Source: Alkalihalobacillus sp. BA299 (GTDB lineage: Bacteria > Bacillota > Bacilli > Bacillales > Bacillaceae_F). From it: a DNA stretch of 64,000 nt. Shown here one piece after another: positions 36,027 to 44,461 of this stretch. Where the stretch lies: NCBI RefSeq assembly GCF_017745675.1, contig NZ_JAFLJM010000001.1, forward strand, positions 1 through 64,000, written 5' to 3'. Made by a program: the position numbers and the translations under genes. The notes under the pieces are model-generated. The model was not told the origin of the DNA, did not search any database, and saw nothing but the letters and a program-made list of their open reading frames with translations. Position 1 is the first letter of the stretch. Each line of letters begins with the position of its first letter.

Positions 36027-36203
36027 ATGAAGGAGAAGCGTAAAATAGTGGTGGGAAATCCGCAAAAGGTTATTCAACAATTATATGACCTTAAAACCAT
36101 GTATGAAGCTAATGAAGTTATGATCGTCACGATTACTCATTCTTATGAAGACCGATTAAAGTCGTATGAGTTAATCGCAAATGAATGGATGAATGATTGT
36201 TGA
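36027..36203 (+). pseudogene. C-terminal remnant of an LLM-class flavin oxidoreductase
   Basis: A 58-codon frame starting at ATG 36027. Its VVGNPQKVIQQLYDLKTMYE, then EVMIVTITHSYEDRLKSYEL, matches the extreme C terminus of luciferase-like monooxygenases (pattern VGSPE-KV, then E-MVVTITHD, then RLRSYELLA). The remaining ~280 residues of the family are absent. A weak AAAGG lies before the ATG. Most likely a deletion remnant, though expression as a peptide cannot be excluded. The rest of 35989-36453 holds only the terminator at 36223. Confidence 0.75.
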
Positions 36204-36222
36204 TAATCTATATTTAAGCAAG

Positions 36223-36266
36223 AGAAGTTGTCTCAAAAGCCTAGCTTTTGAGACAACTTCTTTTTG
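36223..36266 (+). terminator. Strong intrinsic terminator
   Basis: A 17-bp perfect stem (AGAAGTTGTCTCAAAAG / CTTTTGAGACAACTTCT) followed by TTTTTG. Confidence 0.9.
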
Positions 36267-36453
36267 TCATGAACAAGGGAGTCTTTATAAATTTTTATTC
36301 CGTTTAACTAACACTTTTTAGATTATTAATAAGAACTAGAGGGAATTTTACAAAAAATTCATTCATAGCAAACAAACGATTAACATTGACGAGCTACGAT
36401 TATAGTAGTGTTGTTAAGAACACAAATATTAATCTTAAAAAGGAGACTGTTAA

Positions 36454-37290
36454 ATGAGACTTGTTGTGATGGGTGATTTACATTATTCAGCGATTGATGA
36501 GACGATCCCTGGCTTATATGAGGCACGCGCAGATTTTTTTGAAGCTTTTATAAGAGAGTTCTTTTCCATTCAAGCAGATGCTCATATTTCTTTAGGAGAT
36601 TTGACGAATTATGGTGCAACCCTTGAATTGGAGGGAGTTTATAACATTATTCGTAAATATGATAAGCCTTTTTATCATGCATTAGGAAATCACGATCTCT
36701 ATGCACAGCCAAGAAAAAATGTCTTAGAAATAACTGGTCAAGCAAGATATCACTCGATCACTACAGAGCATGCAGTTTTCGTATTTTTAGACACCGCCAA
36801 GGAAATGGATTATGAAGATTGGGGAGGTTGGGTTGATGATGAGCAATTACAATGGTTAAAATCGATAGTACAAGCTTCTGGAACAAAGCCTATGTTAGTT
36901 TTTGCACATCATCCAGTATACAATACAACGACTCGTTCTGATCGGGAGAAGGGCTCGATCCATCAAGATATTGATATGTGGTCAGTATTAAGTGAAAAGG
37001 AAGGCGTCGGCATTTATTTCAATGGACACACACATGTGGAATCAATAATAGAACAGGAAAATTGGACTTTCGTTCAGCTTCCTGCCTGTCTTGATTTACA
37101 TACTCTTCGTATGGTAGAGATTGATGAAAAAGAAATACGCATTACCCCAGTTGATATTACAAATGAAAAAATAGTAGGATGTGCACCAACGCTTTATAAT
37201 AATATGAAGCACTTTACACACAATCCTGAGGCGCGTGGTAAAGAATCTGATCGTAGTTGTACAGTATCACTCGTTGCATCTGTTAAATAA
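36454..37290 (+). CDS. Calcineurin-like metallophosphoesterase
   Basis: 278-residue cytoplasmic phosphoesterase. The dimetal site motifs appear in order: MGDLHY (about 6), LGDLTNYG (about 47), GNHD (about 77), AHHP (about 151) and NGHTHVE (about 190). The general fold resembles CpdA/GpdQ-type phosphodiesterases. It lies just upstream of glpP and the UgpBACE-like importer, so a glycerophosphodiester or similar substrate is a reasonable guess but no more. It is preceded by AAAAGGAGA and followed by its own terminator. Confidence 0.85.
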   Translation: MRLVVMGDLHYSAIDETIPGLYEARADFFEAFIREFFSIQADAHISLGDLTNYGATLELEGVYNIIRKYDKPFYHALGNHDLYAQPRKNVLEITGQARYHSITTEHAVFVFLDTAKEMDYEDWGGWVDDEQLQWLKSIVQASGTKPMLVFAHHPVYNTTTRSDREKGSIHQDIDMWSVLSEKEGVGIYFNGHTHVESIIEQENWTFVQLPACLDLHTLRMVEIDEKEIRITPVDITNEKIVGCAPTLYNNMKHFTHNPEARGKESDRSCTVSLVASVK

Positions 37291-37302
37291 TGTAGATAGG
37301 AT

Positions 37303-37325
37303 AGCTCCCATTGCGGGGGCTTTTT
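37303..37325 (+). terminator. Intrinsic terminator
   Basis: AGCTCCC / GGGGGCT arms (one G-U pair) with a five-base loop, followed by TTTT, 12 bases after the phosphoesterase stop. Confidence 0.7.
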
Positions 37326-37376
37326 CTATCAGTCAATTAGCATGTTACTATTCGCTAATTAAAAGGAGAGTCTAAG

Positions 37377-37997
37377 ATGACATTACTTTCAGAGCACGAA
37401 TATTTTTTTGAAAGGTTAAAATTCCACAAAAAAATAGCAGCGATAAAGAGTCCTCGCCATATAGAAACTGCCATTAAGAATAAAAATAGTTTAAGTGGTG
37501 TTTATCTACTAACTGGAAGTATTACGGTGATCAAAAGTTATGTTAATGTTTTTAAAAAAGAAAATCTACCAGTGTTCGTTCATATAGAGAAGATTGGTGG
37601 ATTAAGTGTAGACCATGAAGGAATGAATTATTTAGCAAAAAGTGTAATGCCGACTGGAATTGTTACTACGAAACCCAATAATATCATTCATGCGAGGAAA
37701 TGTGGCTTACTAACAATTCAACGAGTATTTGCAATAGATTCAGAAGTGATAGAAAATTTAGTTGCTAAAGTTGATATAAATAAGCCGCACCTTGTTGAAA
37801 TTATGCCAGCTAGAGTTGTTGAAATTATTACTCTGTTAAAGAATGAAATGAACGTTCCCATTATATCAGGAGGTCTAATTAAGGAAAGGGAGCATGCTGT
37901 AAATTCACTAAAAGCCGGGGCTGTCGCTATTTCTACATCAAATGTTGAAGTGTGGAAAGAGGATATTTCAGGTGTTGTTGGAAGTTTTCAAAGGTAA
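37377..37997 (+). CDS. glpP: Glycerol-3-phosphate-responsive antiterminator GlpP
   Basis: 206-residue GlpP-family protein: a TIM-barrel-like regulator that, with glycerol-3-phosphate, binds leader RNA and prevents termination. Diagnostic segments are VHIEKIGGLSVDHEGMNYLA, MPTGIVTTKPNNIIHARKCG, LLTIQRVFAIDS and PIISGGLIKEREHAVNSLKA, followed by GAVAISTSN. The N terminus is slightly longer than B. subtilis GlpP. The next gene downstream, the UgpB-like binding protein, has a terminator in its leader (38117-38195), a natural target. No glpF/glpK/glpD genes are in the window. Confidence 0.88.
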   Translation: MTLLSEHEYFFERLKFHKKIAAIKSPRHIETAIKNKNSLSGVYLLTGSITVIKSYVNVFKKENLPVFVHIEKIGGLSVDHEGMNYLAKSVMPTGIVTTKPNNIIHARKCGLLTIQRVFAIDSEVIENLVAKVDINKPHLVEIMPARVVEIITLLKNEMNVPIISGGLIKEREHAVNSLKAGAVAISTSNVEVWKEDISGVVGSFQR

Positions 37998-38050
37998 CAA
38001 TCTAAATATTAACTTTATAATTAAAGAGAATAATTTATATCAAGTTAATA

Positions 38051-38195
38051 CTGACTTAATAAAATTGTATTAACATAATAGATGAAAAGTGAATAGAAAA
38101 ATTATGGTCCAATTATAGAGAGACCTCTAGTTTAGTCTATAAGATATGCATAGCGTTTCTTATGGTTTAGTTAGAGGGCTCTCTTTTTATATTTT
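38051..38195 (+). promoter_or_regulatory. Putative GlpP-controlled leader with terminator
   Basis: A weak promoter (CTGACT at 38051-38056, 17 bases, CATAAT at 38074-38079) precedes a 13-bp stem with one mismatch: AGAGAGACCTCTA at 38117-38129 with TAGAGGGCTCTCT at 38172-38184. It is followed by TTTTATATTTTTTAG. The hairpin sits 90 bases before the binding-protein gene, in the position of the glpD and glpTQ leader terminators that GlpP overrides. Control by GlpP is inferred from adjacency. Confidence 0.6.
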
Positions 38196-38285
38196 TTAGG
38201 AGGTGATTAGCTTACAAAAGGTTTGATGTTGGATTGTTCTGTCAATTGATATTTCTATTAATAAATAATTTGGAGGAATTTAGTA

Positions 38286-39608
38286 ATGAAAAAATTAATT
38301 GCTGTATTTTTAGCGGTTCTATTTGTACTTGTTATAACAGGATGCAAGTCAACTACAGAAACAAGTAATAATAACAATTCTTCTTTAAGTAGTAATAGCT
38401 CAAGTAGTAATGAATCAGAGAACACGGATGAAAAAATTGAGATTACGTATTGGTATGCCTGGGGGGATAAAATTCAGGAAAACAATATCAATCTAGTTGA
38501 AATGTTTAATGAGTCACAAGATCGTATTCACGTGACTGCTGAATACCAAGGTACATATGATGATCTCCATGCAAAAACGCAAGCAGCGTTAGCGGCTGGA
38601 AATCCGCCACATGTCACACAAAATGAGATTGCATCAATGGGTGTATTCGCACGATCTGGTATGACTGAAAATTTAACCCCTTTTATTGAAAGGGACAATC
38701 TGGATATTGATGATTTTAACCCAGGTTTAATGGGCAACTCTTATATTGATGGAGACATTTATGGACTTCCTTATTTAAGAAGTACACCTATCTTATATTT
38801 AAATGCAACCCTATTAGAAGAAGTTGGTTTAGACCCAAGTGGTCCTAAAACGTGGGAAGAGTTTGAAGAGTATAGTCGTAAGCTCACTATTGAGGGTGAA
38901 CGTGTAGGAATTACTATGCCAATAAGCATATGGTATTATGAAGCATTCGTTCATCAAAGCGGTGGGGAATTAATTAGTGAAGATGGTAAAGAAGCACTTT
39001 TCAATTCAAAGGAAAGCGTTGAGCCAGTAGAGTTTATGAAACGTTTAAATGAAGAGGGAATTATTAAGGTTCCAACAGGGGACGAGGCTGGTGCAATATC
39101 TGAACAAGACTTTGCCAATGGCCGTTCGGCTATGATTTTAGGGTCTACAGCAGGGGTAGCCAAATGGTTAGAAGTATCAAATGAACAAGGCTTTGAATTA
39201 AGAACAACTTTTATGCCGGCTAATAAATCATACGGAGTTCCGACCGGTGGTTGTAATTTAGTGATGACAACAGGATTAACAGATGAAGAGAAGGATGCGG
39301 CTTGGGAATTTATTAAGTGGATGACAGACAAAGACCAGACCATTTATGCAAGTACTTATACGGGTTACTTACCAAATCGACTCTCAGCAATTGAGGATCC
39401 TAGAATGCAAGAATTATATGCAGAGTACCCACAATATAAAGTAGCTGTTGACCAACTACAATATGGGAATGCTCGACCAATGGAGATAGCATACCCGGAA
39501 ATCGGGAAAGAAATTCAAAATGCAATTGCTAAGTCTATATTAGAAAATTTATCACCACAAGAAGCGATGGATGAAGCGGCTGAGAAAGCAAATCAACTTT
39601 TGAAGTAG
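38286..39608 (+). CDS. ugpB: ABC importer substrate-binding lipoprotein, UgpB-like
   Basis: 440-residue carbohydrate-uptake-1 type binding protein. The lipobox is VITGC (Cys20), followed by a Ser/Asn-rich linker to about residue 50. The mature part has ITYWYAWGD, GLPYLRSTPILYLN, GPKTWEEFEEYSRKL and TYTGYLPNR, with a C-terminal LSPQEAMDEAAEKANQLLK. The pattern fits E. coli UgpB (sn-glycerol-3-phosphate and its diesters). The GlpP gene and leader hairpin upstream favour glycerol-3-phosphate over a sugar. RBS GGAGGAATT. A hairpin follows before the rest of the operon. Confidence 0.82.
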   Translation: MKKLIAVFLAVLFVLVITGCKSTTETSNNNNSSLSSNSSSSNESENTDEKIEITYWYAWGDKIQENNINLVEMFNESQDRIHVTAEYQGTYDDLHAKTQAALAAGNPPHVTQNEIASMGVFARSGMTENLTPFIERDNLDIDDFNPGLMGNSYIDGDIYGLPYLRSTPILYLNATLLEEVGLDPSGPKTWEEFEEYSRKLTIEGERVGITMPISIWYYEAFVHQSGGELISEDGKEALFNSKESVEPVEFMKRLNEEGIIKVPTGDEAGAISEQDFANGRSAMILGSTAGVAKWLEVSNEQGFELRTTFMPANKSYGVPTGGCNLVMTTGLTDEEKDAAWEFIKWMTDKDQTIYASTYTGYLPNRLSAIEDPRMQELYAEYPQYKVAVDQLQYGNARPMEIAYPEIGKEIQNAIAKSILENLSPQEAMDEAAEKANQLLK

Positions 39609-39616
39609 TAATGGGA

Positions 39617-39652
39617 ATAGGGAGGAAAGGGGAAAGCTCTTTTCTTCCTCTC
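39617..39652 (+). terminator. Possible attenuating hairpin after ugpB
   Basis: A purine-rich arm (GGAGGAAAGGGGAAAG) can fold on the pyrimidine-rich CTTTTCTTCCTCTCC. This may reduce transcription into the transporter genes relative to ugpB. Pairing is imperfect. Confidence 0.35.
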
Positions 39653-39706
39653 CTTCTTTACATAATACATTCTAAAATTAGGAGAACAATATTTAGGAGG
39701 TAAACA

Positions 39707-40003
39707 ATGGAGTTAAATGTTGTGGAGAAAAAAGTAATTACTACTTTTTCAGGAACAATTGGCCCTTTGAATAAAGTGATAGAATTACAGTTTAATGTTC
39801 CGACTTTTACAGGAGAGCAAATCGTTCAATGGGTAAAAAATGGAGAAGTAATTTATGAAACTGATATTTCTTGTAATGAAGTAGTACAACATGACCTTGC
39901 TGTTGGAATAGGAGACTGGGTACGAATTCAGCTACGAAATAAGGAAGGTCAATTTTTAGCATGCACGAATCCATATTTTATTAGGGGAAAAGGAGGTTTC
40001 TAA
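39707..40003 (+). CDS. Small beta-rich protein resembling the C-terminal domain of CehA-type metallohydrolases
   Basis: 98-residue beta-strand protein with no signal peptide. Its C-terminal part, GDWVRIQLRNKEGQFLACTN then PYF, resembles the Ig-like domain that ends CehA/McbA (PHP-domain) phosphoesterases. No PHP catalytic domain is present. It has a perfect TAGGAGG site and lies two bases before the ATPase gene, so it is expressed with the importer. It could be a domain split off from a lost glycerophosphodiester hydrolase, or a separate accessory protein. The resemblance is from memory and weak. Confidence 0.6.
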   Translation: MELNVVEKKVITTFSGTIGPLNKVIELQFNVPTFTGEQIVQWVKNGEVIYETDISCNEVVQHDLAVGIGDWVRIQLRNKEGQFLACTNPYFIRGKGGF

Positions 40004-40005
40004 AG

Positions 40006-41079
40006 ATGGCGCAAATCATATTGAAAAATGTAAAGAAGCAGTTTAACGATGAAGTCGTAGTTAAAAATATAAATTTAACGATACAAGATGGATCCTTTAC
40101 TGTTTTAGTTGGGCCTTCTGGTTGTGGGAAATCGACAACACTGCGAATGATAGCAGGATTAGAAAAGCAATCAAGTGGAGAAATATGGATTGGTAATCGG
40201 TGTGTAAATGATGTCCCACCAGGAAAACGTGGTGTTGCGATGGTTTTTCAAAACTATGCTTTATATCCAACGATGACAGTAAGAGACAATATTGAATTTG
40301 GACTGAAGAATAAAAAAGTTCCTAAAAAAGAACGGGAAGCGTTAATTGAAGACATTTCAGAAATTGTAGGATTAGAACAATATTTAAATAAGAAGCCATC
40401 AACTCTTTCGGGGGGACAACGACAAAGAGTTGCATTAGCTCGGGCGATGGTTAAAAAACCTGATGTATTTATTTTAGATGAACCGTTATCGAATTTAGAT
40501 GCCAAATTACGAGGACAAATGCGGTCTGAGCTGATTCAACTTCATAAACGATTAGGAACAACATTTATATACGTAACTCATGACCAGGTTGAAGCTATGT
40601 CTATGGGAGATGAAATTGTCATTTTGGATAAGGGAGTCATCCAACAAGCGGATTCACCATTAAACGTTTACCATGATCCTAATAATAAATTCACAGCAGA
40701 ATTTATCGGGACACCAGCCATGAATGTAGTAGAGTTCGAAAAAGTGAAAGTATTTCTACCTGAGTTACATGAAGCGATTGGATACGTTGGTTTCCGTCCT
40801 GAACAAGTAATACTGGATTCGGAAGCGTATGGAAAAGGGATGATGATGCCATGTAAGATCATTACTCGAGAAACACTAGGTGCAGAGACGATTTATCAGG
40901 TGGAAAATGAAGCGGGGGTGTTTAATGTGAAAACCTATTTAGCACCGATAGAAGAAGCCAGCAAAAGTATTATCAAAGTACCATATGAGCATTTATATTT
41001 CTTTAATGAAAAAGGAGAAAGAATGCGTGGGATTTCAATTATGAATAAATCAGAAGACTTTGTAGTTGGAGGAGTTTGA
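40006..41079 (+). CDS. ugpC: ABC importer ATPase, UgpC/MalK-like
   Basis: 357-residue ATPase of the MalK type. Walker A GPSGCGKST (about 37-45), Q-loop QNYALYP, signature LSGGQRQRVALARAMVKKPD, Walker B VFILDEPLSNLDAKLR and His switch THDQVEAMSMGD. The C-terminal ~120 residues form the OB-type regulatory domain (FRPEQV at about 264), shorter and less conserved than in E. coli MalK. It follows the small beta protein by two bases and precedes the UgpA-like gene by three. Confidence 0.9.
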   Translation: MAQIILKNVKKQFNDEVVVKNINLTIQDGSFTVLVGPSGCGKSTTLRMIAGLEKQSSGEIWIGNRCVNDVPPGKRGVAMVFQNYALYPTMTVRDNIEFGLKNKKVPKKEREALIEDISEIVGLEQYLNKKPSTLSGGQRQRVALARAMVKKPDVFILDEPLSNLDAKLRGQMRSELIQLHKRLGTTFIYVTHDQVEAMSMGDEIVILDKGVIQQADSPLNVYHDPNNKFTAEFIGTPAMNVVEFEKVKVFLPELHEAIGYVGFRPEQVILDSEAYGKGMMMPCKIITRETLGAETIYQVENEAGVFNVKTYLAPIEEASKSIIKVPYEHLYFFNEKGERMRGISIMNKSEDFVVGGV

Positions 41080-41082
41080 CCG

Positions 41083-41952
41083 ATGGTCGTGAGTAAGCTT
41101 CGTCCCTATATAATGGTAGCACCTGCAATTACCGTTTTTATTTTGTTTTTTATTTACCCTATATTCTATATGATTTATTTAAGTTTCCATGAATGGAATT
41201 TTGTAAGTCCGATGAAGGATTTTGTTGGATTAAGTAATTTTGTAGCACTTACTTCATCAGATGTGTTTTATAAAGTTTTAACGAATTCTTTTATTTACAC
41301 ATTTCTAGTTGTTTGTTTCACGATCACTATCGCTCTATTGTTGGCACTTTGGCTCAATAAAAAAGGAATATTTTTCGCTTTTGCTCAAGGAGCTATTTTT
41401 AGTCCTCATATTATTTCACTCGTATCTATTGCAATGCTCTGGCTATGGATAATGGATACGGACTTTGGTTTACTCAATTGGTTCATTGGTTTATTTGAGC
41501 TTGGTAATGTACAATGGCTGACACATCCTGATACTGCACTGATATCACTTGTTATCGTAGCCGTATGGAAAAGTGTTGGCTTTAATACACTAGTCTTCAT
41601 CGCAGGCTTACAAAGTATACCGCAAGATTTATATGAAGCTGCTGAATTAGATGAGGCCAATAAATGGCGTAAATTTTACAAGATTACATTACCTATGCTT
41701 TCCCCTACGTTATTTTTCTTAGTTGTTATTAATATGATAGGTTCTTTTCAAGTTTTTGACACCATTGCTATTATGACAAATGGTGGCCCCATTGATTCAA
41801 CAAATATGTTTGTATATTTTATTTATGAAAATGGCTTCCGTTTCTTTAAAATTGGTTATGCCTCTGCTGCAGGTGTCATTTTACTCATTGTTTTAGCTGG
41901 ATTAACGATTTTATATTTTAAATTGCTTGAAAAACATGTTCATTATCGCTAG
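41083..41952 (+). CDS. ugpA: ABC importer permease, UgpA-like
   Basis: 289-residue six-helix permease with the MalF/UgpA-type coupling motif DLYEAAELDEANKWRKFYKI TLPML (about residues 184-208, written here in two parts), i.e. the EAA loop. The N-terminal helix follows RPYIMVAPAITVFILFF. It pairs with the UgpE-like permease 12 bases downstream to form the channel. Confidence 0.88.
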   Translation: MVVSKLRPYIMVAPAITVFILFFIYPIFYMIYLSFHEWNFVSPMKDFVGLSNFVALTSSDVFYKVLTNSFIYTFLVVCFTITIALLLALWLNKKGIFFAFAQGAIFSPHIISLVSIAMLWLWIMDTDFGLLNWFIGLFELGNVQWLTHPDTALISLVIVAVWKSVGFNTLVFIAGLQSIPQDLYEAAELDEANKWRKFYKITLPMLSPTLFFLVVINMIGSFQVFDTIAIMTNGGPIDSTNMFVYFIYENGFRFFKIGYASAAGVILLIVLAGLTILYFKLLEKHVHYR

Positions 41953-41964
41953 GAGGGAAATACT

Positions 41965-42783
41965 GTGAAGATGTTAGGGAAAATGCTCACATATTCGGGC
42001 TTGTCCATTCTGGTATTATTATTTTTACTTCCATTTATTTGGATGGTAACTACAGCCTTTAAATCACTTGGGGAAACGTTAATTTTTCCACCTGTATGGA
42101 TTCCTGAATCTTTACTTTGGGAAAATTTTGTTGAAGCATGGCAATCTGGACCGTTTTTAAGTTATATCATTAATAGTGTACTTGTTTCTGTGGGGATTTT
42201 AATTTTACAAATGTGTACGATAATTCCGGCAGCCTATGCTTTTGCAAGGTATCGATTTAAAGGAGATCGATTTCTCTTTGGTTTAACAATGATAACGTTA
42301 ATGATTCCTGCGCAGCTTATCTTTTTACCTGTTTTCTTACAAATGAGTGCTTGGAGTTTACTTGATACGTTATGGGCGCTTATCTTACCGTTTGCTTCAA
42401 GTGCTTTTGGGATATTCATGTTAAGACAAAACTTTAAGCAAGTCCCTGAAGAATTACTAGAAGCAGCTAGATTAGATGAGGCATCAGAGCTTAAAATCAT
42501 GTGGAAAATTATGATTCCTATTGCTAAACCCGTGCTTATTACATTTGCGTTATTTAGCTTTATCGCGCACTGGAATGATTATTTTTGGCCATTAGTTATG
42601 ACTACATCGGATACATCAAGGACATTGCCTCTTGGAATTGCAGCGCTACGCCAAGTAGAAAGTGGAGTTTCTTGGAATCTCTTAATGGCAGGTAATGTTA
42701 TTCTCGTATTACCGATATTAATTGCCTTTTTCTTTGCTCAACGACAAATTATTCGTGCGTTTGTTTATACCGGAGTTAAATAA
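41965..42783 (+). CDS. ugpE: ABC importer permease, UgpE-like
   Basis: 272-residue six-helix permease of the MalG/UgpE type. The EAA loop is PEELLEAARLDEASELKIMW (about 162-181), and the C terminus ends FFAQRQIIRAFVYTGVK, the usual ending of the family. GTG 41965 follows GGAGGG at eight bases. Last gene of the importer operon, closed by a terminator at 42802. Confidence 0.88.
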   Translation: MKMLGKMLTYSGLSILVLLFLLPFIWMVTTAFKSLGETLIFPPVWIPESLLWENFVEAWQSGPFLSYIINSVLVSVGILILQMCTIIPAAYAFARYRFKGDRFLFGLTMITLMIPAQLIFLPVFLQMSAWSLLDTLWALILPFASSAFGIFMLRQNFKQVPEELLEAARLDEASELKIMWKIMIPIAKPVLITFALFSFIAHWNDYFWPLVMTTSDTSRTLPLGIAALRQVESGVSWNLLMAGNVILVLPILIAFFFAQRQIIRAFVYTGVK

Positions 42784-42801
42784 AAATGGATAAACCTTAA
42801 T

Positions 42802-42840
42802 CACTGTTTTAATGAAAATGGCTGTTTCATCAGTGTTTTG
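42802..42840 (+). terminator. Intrinsic terminator of the UgpBACE-like operon
   Basis: A two-part stem: outer CACTG / CAGTG, inner ATGAAA / TTTCAT, followed by TTTTG. The remaining gap to 43009 holds nothing recognisable. Confidence 0.7.
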
Positions 42841-43009
42841 CTCCTCTTTATTAAATAGTTGCTTGTACTAAAATTTGTAACTATTTATTATGATTGAGGT
42901 CTGATACTGTGAGTCAGCCTCTTTCAATTTAATAATTGAGCTACAACAGCCTAATATAAAGAGATATTTATTGTCACCTTAAACTTATTAAAATTTTCCG
43001 AAAATTCTG

Positions 43010-43064
43010 TTGACAACACTCCAGATTAATATATAATTATATATGAAAAGCGATTCATGTTTCA
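43010..43064 (+). promoter_or_regulatory. Promoter with shared operator, site 3
   Basis: A near-consensus sigma-A promoter: TTGACA (43010-43015), 16 bases, TATAAT (43032-43037). The operator TGAAAAGCGATTCA is at 43044-43057, starting seven bases after the -10, and continues TGTTTCA, giving a second inverted half-site ending at 43064. This is the clearest of the seven sites. It controls the dehydrogenase/kinase pair that follows. Occupancy would block RNA polymerase at the start point. Confidence 0.75.
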
Positions 43065-43159
43065 TTAAAAATTTAAAGGAGGATTTATGTTTTAGTAACT
43101 ATAAATGGGGAAAGAAAGCTTTTCGGGAGTAAGAAATCATAAAAAGGAGATGTTCTAGG

Positions 43160-44395
43160 ATGGATTTTCAATTTTCCGATAAAGTTAATAAACTACTAAA
43201 TGAAGTAAATGAGTTCATGGAGCAATATGTTTATCCGAACGAAAAAGTATATGAACAACAATTAAGTGAAGCGCCTTCTCGTTGGCATATACCTCCTATC
43301 ATTGATGAGTTAAAAGCCAAAGCAAAAGAAAAAAGGTTATGGAACCTCTTTATGCCAGATAGTGAATACGGTGTGGGCCTAACCAATTATGAGTTTGCAC
43401 CTTTAATGGAAATTATGGGGCGGTCACCTTTCATTGGACCAGAAGTTTTTAACTGTAGTGCACCAGACACAGGGAATATGGAAGTAATAGCACGTTACGG
43501 TACCGAGGAGCAAAAAAAAGAGTGGCTCGTTCCTTTATTAGAAGGAAAAATAAGATCAGCATTTGCTATGACCGAACCTCTTGTTGCTTCATCTGATGCA
43601 AGGAACATTGAGTCCAGTATCGTCCGAGATGGTGATGAGTATGTTATAAACGGCCGAAAATGGTGGACATCTGGTGCTCCCGACCCACGGTGTAAAGTTC
43701 TCATTTTTATGGGAAAAACTAATCCAGATGCACCTACCTATGAGCAACAATCTATGATACTAGTCCCTATGGATACTCCAGGAATCAACATAGTTCGAAA
43801 CCTTAGTGTTTACGGTTATGACGACGCCCCTCATGGTCATGGAGAAGTAATATTTGACAATGTAAGAGTACCAGCATCAAATATGCTATGGGGTGAAGGG
43901 AAAGGATTCGCAATTGCACAAGGGAGACTAGGACCCGGTCGAATTCATCATTGTATGCGAATGATTGGTGTAGCTGAAAGGGCATTAGAATTAATGATTG
44001 AAAGAGCACAAGATCGGGTCGCTTTTGGAAGCGCTCTCACAAATAAGGGTGTTATACGTCAATGGATTGCGGATTCCAGGGTTGAAATTGATCAAGCAAG
44101 ACTCTTAACTTTAAAAGCAGCAGATATGATGGATAAAGTCGGGAATAAGGAAGCCAAAAAAGAAATTGCTATGATTAAAGTGGTAGCGCCAGAAGTTGCT
44201 ACTAAAGTAATTGATCGGGCGATACAAGTTCATGGAGGTGGAGGAGTCAGTCAAGAATTCCCACTTGCGAGGTTCTGGACTTATGCACGTATTGTACGAT
44301 TGGCTGATGGACCAAATGAGGTTCACCGTGATGCAATAGCAAAACAAGAAATTAAACAGTACAACAATAAATCAAATTATCTCCTGAACCACTAA
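43160..44395 (+). CDS. Acyl-CoA dehydrogenase, ACAD10/11 (LvaC-like) type
   Basis: 411-residue dehydrogenase unlike the LCAD-like paralogues at 23974 and 60887. The FAD segment reads [16 protein letters not shown] (about 136-151), and the active-site loop near the C terminus is [15 protein letters not shown], with Asp aligned to the catalytic Glu of MCAD. Both are typical of the ACAD10/11 subfamily. These enzymes act on 4-phosphohydroxyacyl-CoAs, eliminating phosphate to give an enoyl-CoA. The adjacent APH-type kinase gene, 66 bases away, supplies the matching activity; in animals both are fused as ACAD11. RBS AAAAGGAGA. Confidence 0.85.
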   Translation: MDFQFSDKVNKLLNEVNEFMEQYVYPNEKVYEQQLSEAPSRWHIPPIIDELKAKAKEKRLWNLFMPDSEYGVGLTNYEFAPLMEIMGRSPFIGPEVFNCSAPDTGNMEVIARYGTEEQKKEWLVPLLEGKIRSAFAMTEPLVASSDARNIESSIVRDGDEYVINGRKWWTSGAPDPRCKVLIFMGKTNPDAPTYEQQSMILVPMDTPGINIVRNLSVYGYDDAPHGHGEVIFDNVRVPASNMLWGEGKGFAIAQGRLGPGRIHHCMRMIGVAERALELMIERAQDRVAFGSALTNKGVIRQWIADSRVEIDQARLLTLKAADMMDKVGNKEAKKEIAMIKVVAPEVATKVIDRAIQVHGGGGVSQEFPLARFWTYARIVRLADGPNEVHRDAIAKQEIKQYNNKSNYLLNH

Positions 44396-44461
44396 GATCT
44401 CTATTAAATCAATTACATTGAAATGACTTAATTTGTATATTTGCTGAAAGGCGGTAATAAG

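Noticed and set aside
43044-43057. Shared operator as a cre site
   Set aside because: TGAAAAGCGATTCA looks cre-like, but the CG is displaced by one base. Other copies (TGAAACATGATTCA) lack the CG altogether.
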